This document shows, in pieces, positions 12,001-22,459 of a stretch of 64,000 nt of DNA. Source of the stretch: Fistularia commersonii (Eukaryota > Chordata > Actinopteri > Syngnathiformes > Fistulariidae); contig JBBMNZ010000001.1 of NCBI GenBank assembly GCA_037954325.1, positions 27,264,758 to 27,328,757 on the forward strand, given 5' to 3'. The translations under genes were made by a program, and so were the position numbers. The stretch's first letter is position 1; every line of letters starts with the position of its first letter. The notes under the pieces are model-generated. The model searched no databases and was not told where the DNA came from. It saw only the letters and a list, made by a program, of their open reading frames with translations.

Positions 12001-15000
12001 GCACTGCACGATGGCTTTGGCGGCGTAAATAAGACGTTCACCTGAAGGATCTGCAAAGACTGCATTCGCAGCGAAGGTATTTTCGGTACAAGATTAAAAA
12101 TATACGTGAATTAACAGGAGAAACTGAACCCACCGTGGTCGTCTGTCCTAATTAATAAGTTGTTTTCCGTGGACGTCCACTTCACGGTGTAATTTTCACT
12201 GCTTCTGTCTATTTCACACCGGGCCTCCACTTGAACGAAACTAAAATCTTTTTTGCAATGTGGAAACGATGGCGTCATCGCCATGTAGATGGCGGGCTGC
12301 AGTGAGACGTTCAGAACGGCGCTGGCAGCGTGTGATATGTCCAGGGACCCCCAAGTGTTGTAGAAGATACATTTGTACTCGCCTACGAAAGGAATGGCAT
12401 CCGTGGTTATCCAAGTCCATTTTGTGTCTAGCTAATGTCGTAAACTCTTCAGAATCCAAACTCTTTGTCAGATTTTTTTGGGTAAACAGGGTAAACAAAG
12501 GCATGATTTACCTGCACTATCTAATGTAAGAGTCAAACTCAAGGCCTGCGGGCCAAATGTGGCCCGTGAGAACATCTTTAAAGGTCCGACTGTCTTCAAA
12601 TAAATAAGTCAAACACATTCATTGACCATAAACTACATTTTACACAATTTATGTTACGATCATTTTTCGCAGTGGATCCACATCAATGCCATTTTTAGGT
12701 GGAATTGAGAAATACAAATGATCCCTAAATGCCCAGGAAGAGAAAAGTTGATGCGGACGGAAAGCAGTTCCAAGAAAGATGGGATGGAAAATACATGTTT
12801 GTGCTTCGAGGAGAAACAGCGGTATGTCTTTTGAGTTCTGAGACAGCGTCGGTTGTCAAAGAGTACATTCTATGTCTGCATTTTAACACCAAATGCGGCG
12901 CTAAGTATGCTAAAGTTAGCCTTCCAGAAAAACAAATTGTCCAGGAATTAAAAGCCAAACTAGGACGGTAGCAGAATGTGTTCGCGAAAGCCGCATCCAA
13001 AAACGCTGCAGCAGTGAAAGCTAGCTTTGTAACAAAGCAACAAGCAAACATATTTTCTTTTATATCTATGCAAATCGCTTTGTAACAATCTGGATTTGTA
13101 ATAAATTCAGAGTTATTTAAACTTAAGGAGTAGTACATTTATTTGACGTTACATTTATACCGTTACCGTTACTTTTGGCCCTTTGAGGGCAACCGTTATG
13201 CTTACGTGGCCCTCGGCTAATGGCTCGGTCAACCCTTTTTTTTTTTACTTTCCAGGTCAAGCTGGTCCGTAAAAATTTCTGCGACAGATGTACCTGCCCA
13301 GGCTTCGGAGAGTTTTAGTAGGGTGACGGTGGTCTTGCTTGCGGTTGACGCAACCCGAGACTCGTTGCCTTGTGTAATCCGGTACACTTCGCCGTTTTTC
13401 TTCAGCTGCCAGACAGCCTGGTTTCCAAGGTCTTCCTCTGTCGAGCAGGTGATTTTACGCGTCTGGTTGTAACATCCAGGGTTGGGTGGGATGCTGATTA
13501 GAACAACACCTGGAAAAGCCAGAGAGGGGTCAGTGTCCAGTGCACCTACATCACAAACACAGCAAATTTCATCTCTTCTTTGTGTTATCATGCCTTTCGG
13601 AGTCCCGCATCTCAAATTTTACAATAAACTCGACACAGTACCATCATCTAGACCCCCCTATATATCTTACAACCACTTACCAGTAAATAATAATAAAAAA
13701 AAATGGTTTTGGACTGTGGGAGAAAATCCAGACGCGTGGAGAACATGCAAACTCCACACAGGAAGCCCAAAAGTCGGAATCTGACCAGAAACCTTCTTGC
13801 TGTGAGGTGGAAACCACTGCGCTATTCTGTTTTAGCGATACTTTTCTTAAAAAAAAAAAAAAAAAAAAAAAAATACAATGAATGAATATAAATATGATGC
13901 TGATGGGGAAAGAAATCCCAAGACACCAAGAAAAAAACAATGTGAAAATAAAAGAAAAATAACAAATAACAAATGAGTTAAAAAAAAAAAAAAAACATGG
14001 ATAATTATCTTAGAATAAGCAGTTATACATGACTGTCTCAGAAAATTAGAATATTATGATAAAGTTCTTTATCTTCTGTAATGCAATTAAAAAAGAAAAA
14101 TAATTTTTTCATGATATTCTGATATTTTGTGGTACAATTTTTGAGTTTTCTTAAGATGTAAGCCATAATCAGCAATATTAAAATAATAAAAGGCTTGCAA
14201 TATTTCAGTTGATTTGTAATAAATCCAGAATGTATGACATTTTTGTTTTTTGCAATTGCATTACAGAAGATAAAGAACTTTATCACAATATTCTAATTTT
14301 CTGAGACAGTCCTGTACAAAAAACAGGACAAAAAAAATAAATAAATAAGAAAATAAATGGCTGATTTTTTTTCTCTTTTACCATTAACCAAGCAGGAGAT
14401 TAACCGGAGACCCTAAATCACCCAAACGTACCCCCGCGACCCTGAGTGGAGGATAGGAGGTATGGATTATCAATGAATGGATTGAACGCATAAATTTGGT
14501 ATCTGTCCGGCTGCTGTTAAGAGCTGACGATCAGCGTATTTTACGCTTCTGAACTCTGAACTCTGCTATGTCATCTGCAAGAAGATTTTACTGCTACTGG
14601 ATGAAGGTGTTATTCAGTGCAGTGAGTTATTATCAAAACATTTAAGGGGCAGTTTTCTCAAAAAAAATATAATTACTGAATGAATATGAATATATAGCTG
14701 TTGCGGGGGAAAAAAAAATCCCAAGACACCAAGAAAAAAATAATGTGAAAATCATGTGAAAATTATCTTAAAATAAGCAGTTACACAAAAACAGGACAAA
14801 AAAATAAAAATAAATATGATTGTACCTTTTTTTTTTTTTTTTTACATGAAAATAAATATTTTTTTAGTGTTTATCAAGCAGGGCGGCCTGTGGGTGCAGT
14901 GGTTAGTGCTTCCGCCTCAGAGCGAGGAGTTGACATGTTCTCCTTGTGTCTGGCTGGGTTTTCTGGGTTCTCCAGTTTCCCTTCAGTGCAAAAATTTGCA

Positions 15001-18000
15001 AAAATTGGAGGTCAATTGCAGAGAAGCGTGAATGACAGCTTGGATGGGCTCCTGAGAGCAGGACAGGCGGTATAGATAATCAATAAATGGATGACAGGAT
15101 TGAAGGATTTGGTGGTTATCCGCAAATTTTCCACTTCTGAACTCGACCAAGACGAAAATGATTATCATTGGACGTGCAAGGCTATGTCATCTGCGTCATT
15201 TTACTCTTCCTGGATGAAGGACCTTGGCGTGTTCTTTGACATGATCATGTCTTTCAGCATCCAGGTTGAAAAGCGAGTTTATTGGGGTTCAAACAGGAGC
15301 GTCTCAATCTCGGCCCGGCTGGAATTACCTGACGTCTCCAAAGCAAGCGATGCATCCAGAGTCTCCATCAGCTTCTGCGACTTTTTCTTCAGGTCCTCCT
15401 GCTTGACTCGGAAAACAACTTTCATCTCAAAACGAGCTGTGATTCTTCCAAAAGTTAAGCTATGAAGAAAGAAGGTGTATTAAAGTACAATCAATTGGCA
15501 CCGAATGACAACATTTAACGTCATTTCCGGACAATAAGTCGCTTATTTTTTTAACACACTGTGAACAGCTTTAACAATGAGGCGGTACATTTATAAATGT
15601 AATGGTTTTAGTGCGCAAGAGGGAGACACAGAGAAAGTGGATGGACTTTTCCTTGCGTTATTTATTATCAATGTAATAAAACTGTTAATTTTTCATCAGC
15701 TGTGTTCAGAAAAAAGGCATTTCCGGTATGTATTTGTGGAGGTTGCCGCCTAAACATTTAGCCATTAGCATTTAGCCCCATCACATCGGCCCGATTAAAT
15801 TATTGTGAAATTATTGTGTATGTATTTAATGAAAAGTTAAAAAAAAATGTTTTTGTGTAAATATCTCATGTTACAACATGCGGCTTATAAACAAGTGTGG
15901 CCAATATATGTACACATACTGTATACTTATTTAGTTATTTTCAGCCGGTGCGTCTTATATTCGGGTGCGCTCAATAGTCTGGAAATTACGGTACCTCCAG
16001 TTTTTGCAGTTACGTGTGCGACCGAGATGTGGTTTCTGGTAGCGAAATAAGGATATCTATCAGCGTATGTGTATTTTCTTTAAAATAATCAATAACTTTC
16101 TTAGAAAGTCTAAGAAAGACATGCGTAATTTGCTCAAATAAGGCCATTGTAGGCCCATGATTTGCTCCAAGTGGTGGTTGAATACTGATTATATGACAAA
16201 CACCTCATATCATGGCACAGTTTTGTGTAAAATCGTGAAGCAAGTGGTGACGATGGCCTTGTTGTCTTTTTTAATCGTCAAATTCATTGGGATTTTTTCG
16301 GGCTAACGGGCTTCAACAACACGCCGCCCAAACATTTAGCCATTAGCATTTAGCCTCGTCACATCGGCCCGGTTAAATTATTGAGAAATTCTGAGGCAGT
16401 TCTATTCTGACACTGAACAAGACGATTTTAATGGAAATTAATATAAAATGAATGGATGGATGGACTTTTCCTTGTTTTGTTTGTTATTAATCTTTTCCAT
16501 CAGCCGTCTTACAGGCGTTGTTCAGAAAAAAGCATTTCCTATATGTATTGAATTAAAGTAATAAAAAAAAGCTTTCTGTGGCTTTTAGACAAGTATGGAT
16601 TATATACGTACTCATATATTCATTTACCGTATTTTCACGACCATTAGGCGCACCGTACTAAGCCATTATTGTATTTAACTCACACATAAGGCGCACCTGA
16701 TTATAAGGCGCGGGTTTTATATACAATCCACCCCCACACTTCCCCCTTTAACGTTCTCATGGTGTTCTCTACTACGTCCGCCTTACAACAACAACACACA
16801 CAGGGTGCACTGCACTATAGGGCGCCGCACATTTTGAGGAAAATCTAAGACTTTTATGTGCGCCTTATAGTCGTGAAAATACGTTAGTTATTTTTAGCCG
16901 GTGCGGCTTATATTCAGGTGCGCTCAATAATCCAGAAATGACGGTACTTTGTACGAGGATGGAGGTACCTGTACTCATGAATCTTCAAACTGTGAAATCC
17001 CTTCAAGGTACTGTACTCCATTTTCATCTGAAAGGTCACATTTTTTTTCCAGAGTGAAAAGGATGAGGTAAAAATGGCAAATTCACAAGATAAGTTTTTA
17101 TAAAATTATGATAGCAATGATGAGTAACCACTTCAGAGATTCACAGAAAACCTTCACGTCCTCTTTCACGCCAGCCATGAATCTCCTCTGTGGGACAATT
17201 CAACTTTGACAACTTTGAAAAATATAATCGAGGTTGTGGAAGAAGGAAAAAAAATGCTGTATGCTCAATAATATATGTTTTTACCTGGTCTAACAAATGC
17301 TGGTCACACTCCTCGAACTCTTTACTATCAGTTTCTGCAAGACATTTGTAATTTTTCTCTCCGTTCAACGTAAGCAATCCTTTGATTGTAACTGTGAAGA
17401 AAAGCAGTATTTTGAAGCACCAGTATTTTCAAATTGCATTTTTAATCATGACTCCATTGTTGTGACAATGACAATAAAGTTTGATTTGAATTTCAAATAA
17501 TTGATCCCGATGTCCTCAAATATCAAGGCAGTTTCTTTTTATTTTTTTATTTTACACTGGAAATGTAAATTCTAAATTTTTAGGGGTGTCAAACTTAAAC
17601 TGTCACCTCGAATGCAGCGCACAAGGACCAAAATTTGTGGAAAAAAGAAATATACAATTCCATCATCAAAAATCGTCTGAACGTTTGTTTAACTTTTTTT
17701 TTTTTTCTTCTGAAGATAAAACACTTTTAAAGGAACTCAATAAGAGAGAAAGCGATCTAAAACCCCCAATTCCAATGAAGTTGGGACGTCGTGTCAAACG
17801 TAAATAAAAACAAAACGACGACGATCCGTTCCAGCGACAATATTGTGAAGCGAATTCGTTGTTAAGCAAAGGATTTTACTTTATGTCAACTCAAATCATC
17901 ATATATACATAGTATATCGTATAGTCTTACAACCGTTGCCTAAAAGTTAGCCAACTGTTGGTGAAAATATACAAGTTAGCCTAGCTTAATGTTGACAATA

Positions 18001-21000
18001 GGGTGCATTGACGTCGCAACTATAAGATATTTTCGTTAAATGAATATTGGTCAAAGTCGTAACGCTGGTTGGAAATCTGAATTGTGAGGAGTGACTGTAC
18101 AATGATTTGTAAATCACTTTCAAACTATAACCAACATATTTAATATTCAAACTTATAAATGTTTTTTTTTTTTTTTGCAAATATTTTGAATTTGATGCCT
18201 GAAACACATTCCTAAAAAGCTGGGGAAGTTGAAGAATGATCAAAAATCACCTGTTTGGGATATTATGAACGACATTTCTCAATGCAAAATTGCAAGAAAC
18301 TTGGGGATTTAATAATCTATGATCCATTATATTGTCAAAAGATTAAAACATGGGTGTCAAACTCATTTTCACCGAGGGTCACATCAGCATCGGTAACAGA
18401 ATAAATGTAACTAAATGTAACATAAAATAAATGTAACTACTCCTAAATTTTAAAGAACTCAGAATGTATTACTCATTCAAATCCAGAATGTTTGATATGC
18501 ATTGGCATAGATGTAAAAAAAATTATTTTTAACAGTTGCTCTGTTATAAAGCTAGCTTTCACTGCTGCAGTGTTTTTGGTGAACACATTCTGCTGCCGTC
18601 TTAGTTTGGCTTTTAATTCTTGGACAATTTGTTGTTTTTCTGGAAGTCAAACCGGTTTTTCTCCTTGAAGCACAAACATGTATTAGCTTTCTTGAAACAA
18701 CCTTCCATCTGCATAAACTTTTGTCTTCCCGGACATTTAGGGATCATTTGTATTTCTCAACATGATCGGCATGAATTGTGGGATAAGTGATTTATTGTCA
18801 ATGCACGTGTTTGACTTACAATTTTAAGATGTTCTCGCGGGCCACATAAAATAATGTGGCGGGCCACATTTGGCCCGCGGGCCTTGAGTTTGACACACAC
18901 ATGCCTTAAAGCAGTGTTTCCCAACCTTTTTTGAGCCACGGCACATATTTTACATTAGAAAGTCACACGGCACACCCCCAAATAAATATGTCAAAAACAT
19001 TTTTTAACGAATTAGAATGAAACCGTAGTCTCAATTTACTCAGTTTACTAATATCTGTAGATTCGTCAAGTTGCAATGCAAATTTCCCACTGATGTGCAA
19101 CTTTTCCAGAACACTTTTTTCAATGTCTGAAGACATGTCATCAATATGTCTGAAAATGGTATTATTTGAGAGAACTGGCTATTTCTTTATCAACGCCAGA
19201 GCCGAGCATTTCTTCTCCAATGATTTTGCCGGCAGGTAGTATTAATGTTTTGCTACGATGTGCGGCACGCTGCCCACATAGACATAGGAAGACACATTAT
19301 TTGTGTTGGATAAATAATTTTCGGACCAATCAGGTGAAAGTGGGCATTTTTCCACGGCACACCTGATGATCTCTCACGGCACAGTGGTTGGGAAACACTG
19401 CTTTGAAGCAGTGATCCCTAAACAACGGCCCGGGGGCCTCCACATTTTGCCCGGCCCCTGAACAATGCCAGAGATGCATTATGATTTATTTTTTTCATTC
19501 TGGCCACGTCATCATGACTTGTACATGCAGAGAACGTAACATTCTCTTCCACCTTTCTGCACTCTGTGCTTTATCTGAAACCCCTCCCTCAAAAAAAGGA
19601 AAAAATCCTGGACACACCCCTGTCAAATAACACGGAATAACGGCAAAAAGAGAAAAATAGATTCAGAATGCAGGGTATTTAAGCTGGTAAATGTTGCTAT
19701 CAGTTGGGTTTCATAGCCTGCTTGCTTTCTGGTTTTCACAGTGAATTTGACATGAAAGAGCTGCAAACAGTTGCGTCTACAAGAAAGTTAATGTTCCTTG
19801 GTCTTGAAAAGGGTTATTTGGTTATTATCTATTTCATAAATAGTGTTATTTATTTCAATAATAATGTTATAATTTATTTTCCGATTTTTTTTTCCTGTCA
19901 AGATCCCAGAAAGGGTTGATTTTTGGTGATGTGTGGCTTTCTGGAAAACAATAAATATTTACGTTTGGACAAACTGGCCCCCCCCCGCCAGAGAGGGGAA
20001 AAGTTATTTGCAGCAAAAATTTTTGAGACCCCTGCCTTAAAGTGTACACATCCTTATTTAGTATTTTTGGGTAAAAAATTTAAAAAGGACAAAACAGAAA
20101 GACTTAAAAAAAAAAAAAACGCTGAACACGCAGATGCCGGCGGTACCTGTGGTGTTTCGAACACACGTGTGTGTGACGTTTCGGTCGAAGGTGCAGACGT
20201 TGTCGCCGCAGCATTGTTGATTAACTTCGCAAGTGTTCTGGCTCCACTTGTGAGACGGCATGCAGCGACACTCCAACCCTCCGGAGGCGTTCTGGCAGAC
20301 TTGGCGGGAAAACAACTTTTAACATATTGTATTTTCCGGACTATAAGTCACGTTTTTTTTCATAGTTTGGCCGGGGGTGCGACTTATACTCTGGAGCGAC
20401 TTATGTGTGAAATAATTGAGCTCTCTTGCTCTGACGTGTGTGTGTGTGTGTGTGTCTGCGTGTGTCTTTAGTATAACAGCTATCGTCACACACACACACA
20501 CACCAACCAATCAAAATTCAGCGGGGGCAGGTCACGGCAGAAGTGTGTTGTGAAAAAAGATGCTCCTTCTGCACCTCTGAAAATTGATCATTTCAACATT
20601 CGCGGTAACTTCTAAAAACAACTGAGAAGGGCTGAACAAAAATGGCACCGAAAAGAAAATCATATTCTGCAGGTTGCAAACTGGAAGAAGTTAAATATGC
20701 AGCCGAAAACGAGTAGCAGGGAGAAAGTTTGAAGTTAGTGAGAAACTTGTAAGGGACTGGCGAAAAGAGGAGGTTACTTTTACTAAAATGAAGAAAACTA
20801 AAAAAGCTAATCGGGTGCTAAAAGCTAGCTGGCCTCGGCTAGAGGAGCGAGTTCACACTTGGTGCTTGAACAAGGTGCTGCCGGGAGAGGCTTGTCAACA
20901 GGACGGTTGCGTCTTCAACCCAGGTAGTTGCCAAGGAGATGAATAGAAATGACTTTACGGGAGGACCTTCCTGGTGTTACCGCTTCATGCAACGCAATCG

Positions 21001-22254
21001 CCTCTCTATCAGAGCAAGGACGCCGTCCTGTCGGGATCCAGAAAGGCCGGAATAATTGGAACTGCAAGTGACGATGACTCTGATGTAGCGACGTACCGGT
21101 AGAAGAGGAAGCGGCGCGTTGTCTACGGAGTTGTTCAGAAGTGACACCGAAGAAGAAGATTTCATTGGATTTAATGATTAAGAGTGACTCTGATTGTTTG
21201 GTTGTAGCATGTGCTATATGCTATCGTTATTTGAATGACTCTTACCATCATATGTTACGTTAGCATAGCCTAGCAGGCACGTTCTCAGTTCGTTGTTTAT
21301 GCGTCATATAGGCTATACTTGTTCAGCCTCAAGGTTTAAATTGCCTTTCAAGATGAAATGTCTATTGTTGGTGTTGGATTTTATCAAATAACCCCCCCCC
21401 CCCAAATGCGACTTTTACTCCAGTGCGACTTATATTACATTACATTACATTTGGCAGATGCTTTTATCCAAAGCAACTTACAACAGAAGACATAAGGACT
21501 GCAAATAACACTTGCAAATACAAGATGCACAGGAAATATACAGAACAGTAAGCTGGGGTTTTTTTTTTTGTTTTTTTTTTTCAGGACAAAGACGTACACA
21601 TACATACACACACACACACACACACACGCACTGCATAGCCTAACTTGGTGCCTAACCTGATCTGGGGCGGCTCAAGCATCAGCTCAGTAAATATATGTTT
21701 TTTTTCCTTCTTTATTATGGCTTTATTATGGCTGATGCGACGTGTACTCTGGAGCGACGTGTAGTCCGGAAAATACGGTATGTATATTTGAAAATACACG
21801 CTACATCTTTCGGTGGTTACCTGTCGTGGTTTGAAGGTTGTCGACTCGCACGTCCATGTCTGTCACTGAAGTCTCGGCGGTGAAGTTGTCCATTTTGGCA
21901 ATAACGTCGTCCATTATGTTCACATCCACGGTCAGTTTGGTGTAAAACATCTGCGTGTAGCTGTCTGGAACGTGTAGATACACCAAGTACAGCGATGCAA
22001 ATACCACTATCGCATGAATATGAAAAGTCATCTTACCCTCTCTTGCTGCCTGTGGAAAAGCAAAATTAAAAACAGTGCATCAAATGCCTTTTTTTGGTTT
22101 TAAATTTGTAAAATTTTAAATAGAACATCCAAAAATATAAATATAGACAAATGTAAATATATAAATATAAACATAACATCGGATGGATCTGAGGGAACTG
22201 GCCTACCTGAGGAATACTTTGTCCCAGGATGGAAAAGAATATAAAGATCCACAT
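6015..22254 (-). CDS. adgrf5: Adhesion G protein-coupled receptor, ADGRF group (ADGRF5/GPR116-like)
   Basis: Fifteen coding exons join in phase (5' to 3', plus-strand limits): 22207-22254, 21821-22049, 20147-20299, 17285-17391, 16969-17027, 15329-15459, 13294-13509, 12134-12382, 11910-12041, 11629-11743, 10756-10834, 10364-10543, 6545-7876, 6418-6459, 6015-6095; 1,050 residues. In order: signal peptide, Cys-rich segment (about 93-143), SEA domain (about 150-242), two Ig-like domains each split by an intron (243-441), an HRM-like segment (442-500), GAIN domain, GPS with HL|S cleavage at codon 7343-7345, tethered agonist SAFTLLMS, seven membrane helices, and a short basic cytoplasmic tail. In mammals ADGRF5 controls lung surfactant. 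SEA plus Ig favours adgrf5; the 2p23 neighbours to the right leave adgrf3 possible. Confidence 0.82.
7343..7348 (-). other. adgrf5: GPS autoproteolysis site (Leu|Ser) of the receptor
   Basis: The GPS reads Cys-x2-Trp ... Cys-x-Trp ... Cys-Leu-Cys-His-His-Leu-Ser. The His-Leu-Ser triad is intact, so self-cleavage and exposure of a tethered agonist are expected from knowledge of the family. Confidence 0.8.
8270..8725 (-). mobile_element. LINE reverse-transcriptase gene fragment (diverged partial copy)
   Basis: It is a shorter, diverged copy of the sequence at 8940-9525 in the same orientation, with several internal deletions. It lies in the intron between receptor exons 10364-10543 and 6545-7876. 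No open frame remains. Confidence 0.7.
8733..8935. mobile_element. Short DNA-transposon-like repeat between two LINE fragments
   Basis: It starts near ATACTGCTCAGAAAAATCAA and ends at a segment found again, reverse-complemented, within 26530-26830. Length and lack of coding sequence suggest a non-autonomous element. The superfamily is not determined. Confidence 0.55.
8940..10075 (-). mobile_element. LINE (non-LTR retrotransposon) reverse-transcriptase fragment
   Basis: On the minus strand, open stretches at 9487-9726 and 8965-9477 code for the catalytic block Phe-Ala-Asp-Asp (9700-9726), the conserved RYLGSTVQSNGE segment and the basic C-terminal part ending near GDT. Diverged remains of the preceding block (FVDLEKAYDRVPREKLW type) are readable up to about 10060. 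Frameshifts break it, so it is a 5'-truncated dead copy. Clade assignment (RTE-like or other) needs a search. Confidence 0.8.
11017..11562 (+). mobile_element. pogo/Tigger-type element with transposase N-terminus relic
   Basis: Ends are CAGTGACCCC and GGGTTTACTG flanked by TA, the target duplication of pogo/Tigger elements. Inside, 11255-11445 codes for a CENP-B/pogo helix-turn-helix (IADKVKLLEML ... SYAAVGRHYGINESSVRSI) in two frames separated by a frameshift, followed by stops. It is an internally deleted, dead copy in a receptor intron. Confidence 0.75.
12531..13235 (+). mobile_element. hAT-like element with ZBED/GTF2IRD2-type relic
   Basis: The borders carry the GGCCCGTGAG / GTGGCCCTCGG type of repeat typical of fish and mammal hAT relics. 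The frame 12729-12971 codes for 80 residues beginning MPRKRKVDADGKQFQERW, like the N-terminus of GTF2IRD2-type hAT transposases, but the BED zinc ligands are largely lost. A related copy lies reverse-complemented at 18345-18905. Confidence 0.65.
13695..13830 (-). repeat. Short interspersed repeat (fish boilerplate type)
   Basis: The segment with GAGAACATGCAAACTCCACA is the reverse complement of a very common fish dispersed repeat; related copies occur at 14868-15090 (forward) and 37510-37760. Confidence 0.6.
13880..14345. repeat. Local duplicate, copy 1 (contains a MITE)
   Basis: It shares CCCAAGACACCAAGAAAAAA, AATTATCTTA and AACAGGACAAAAAAA blocks in the same order with 14670-14815. Copy 1 is interrupted by the element at 14028-14314. 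Confidence 0.7.
14028..14314. mobile_element. Tc1/mariner-like MITE, 287 bp, long inverted repeats
   Basis: Ends CATGACTGTCTCAG and CTGAGACAGTCCTG are inverted repeats that continue inward for about 60 bp. The element is flanked by TA on both sides. The paralogous segment at 14761-14800 lacks it. A truncated second copy lies at 26030-26281. Confidence 0.85.
14670..14815. repeat. Local duplicate, copy 2 (empty site)
   Basis: It matches the flanks of the MITE at 14028-14314 and runs through the insertion point uninterrupted (GTTACACAAAAACAGG). Confidence 0.7.
14868..15090 (+). repeat. SINE-like dispersed repeat
   Basis: It begins GGGCGGCCTGTGGGTGCAGTG and ends with AATCAATAAATGGATGACAG, the layout of a common fish repeat with a CAGTGGTTAG box near its start. 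Not a functional tRNA. Confidence 0.6.
15527..15995. mobile_element. MITE-like element of the GCGCTCAATAGTCTGGAAATTACGG family
   Basis: The right end GGAAATTACGGTA pairs with a diverged left end TCATTTCCGGACAATAAG. A related copy fills 16300-16945 and related ends bound 24168-24439. All lie outside exons. Confidence 0.55.
16300..16945. mobile_element. Second copy of the 15527 family, split by a nested MITE
   Basis: Blocks such as AACATTTAGCCATTAGCATT and AGCCGGTGCG match 15527-15995 in order. The copy is interrupted at 16627-16883 by another element. Confidence 0.6.
16627..16883. mobile_element. Nested MITE, 257 bp, TTA/TA target duplication
   Basis: Ends CCGTATTTTCACGACCATTAG and its inverted partner CTTATAGTCGTGAAAATACG are flanked by TTA. 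The uninterrupted relative at 15920-15950 reads through the site. It contains GGCGCACC-type subterminal motifs. Confidence 0.8.
18345..18905 (-). mobile_element. hAT-like element, reverse-oriented relative of 12531-13235
   Basis: It ends in GGCCCGCGGGCCTTGAGTTTG and shares an internal block (AAGCTAGCTTTCACTGCTGCAG) with the reverse complement of 12950-13030. No open frame remains. Confidence 0.65.
18912..19400. mobile_element. hAT MITE, 489 bp
   Basis: Perfect ends CAGTGTTTCCCAACC / GGTTGGGAAACACTG. Flanking 8-mers are CCTTAAAG (left) and CTTTGAAG (right), an imperfect hAT-style target duplication. Confidence 0.8.
19409..20034. mobile_element. hAT-like element, 626 bp, directly abutting the previous one
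   Basis: Starts CAGTGATCCC and ends GAGACCCCTG, followed by CCTTAAAG at 20035-20042. The left flank is the CTTTGAAG 8-mer shared with the previous element. Confidence 0.65.
20329..21778 (+). mobile_element. pogo-like element with broken transposase gene
   Basis: Ends TTTTCCGGACTATAAGTCAC and GTAGTCCGGAAAATACGG are inverted repeats followed by TA. From 20642 codes for a transposase N-terminus (MAPKRKSYSAGCKLEEVKYA), then an HTH with WCYRFMQRNRLSIRAR near 20970-21010 in shifted frames, typical of pogo transposases. At least two frameshifts or stops are present. A short fish repeat with TTTGGCAGATGCTTTTATCC and a CA tract interrupts it at about 21440-21640. Confidence 0.75.
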
Positions 22255-22261
22255 CCTGTTT
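22207..22261 (-). other. adgrf5: First coding exon of the ADGRF gene (signal peptide)
   Basis: After an acceptor (TTTGCAG) and 7 untranslated bases, an ATG at 22254 opens 16 hydrophobic codons (MWIFIFFSILGQSIPQ) and a CAG|GTAGGC donor. It joins in frame to exon 21821-22049, which has its own in-frame ATG at 22031 followed by a second hydrophobic stretch. A strong donor (AACAG|GTCAGT, exon end 23072) marks a probable non-coding first exon near 23072-23130. Confidence 0.55.
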
Positions 22262-22328
22262 CTGCAAATGACATATAGCAGGTTAAATATTTAATATTAA
22301 TACAATATAAAATAATTTTACCAACATG

Positions 22329-22459
<131 letters not shown>

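Noticed and set aside
12729..12971. 80-codon frame as a host gene
   Set aside because: It is the diverged N-terminus of a hAT-type transposase inside a repeat, with zinc ligands lost.
14868..14950. tRNA-like start of the SINE-like repeat
   Set aside because: A CAGTGGTTAG box is present but no cloverleaf or B box was found; not a tRNA gene.
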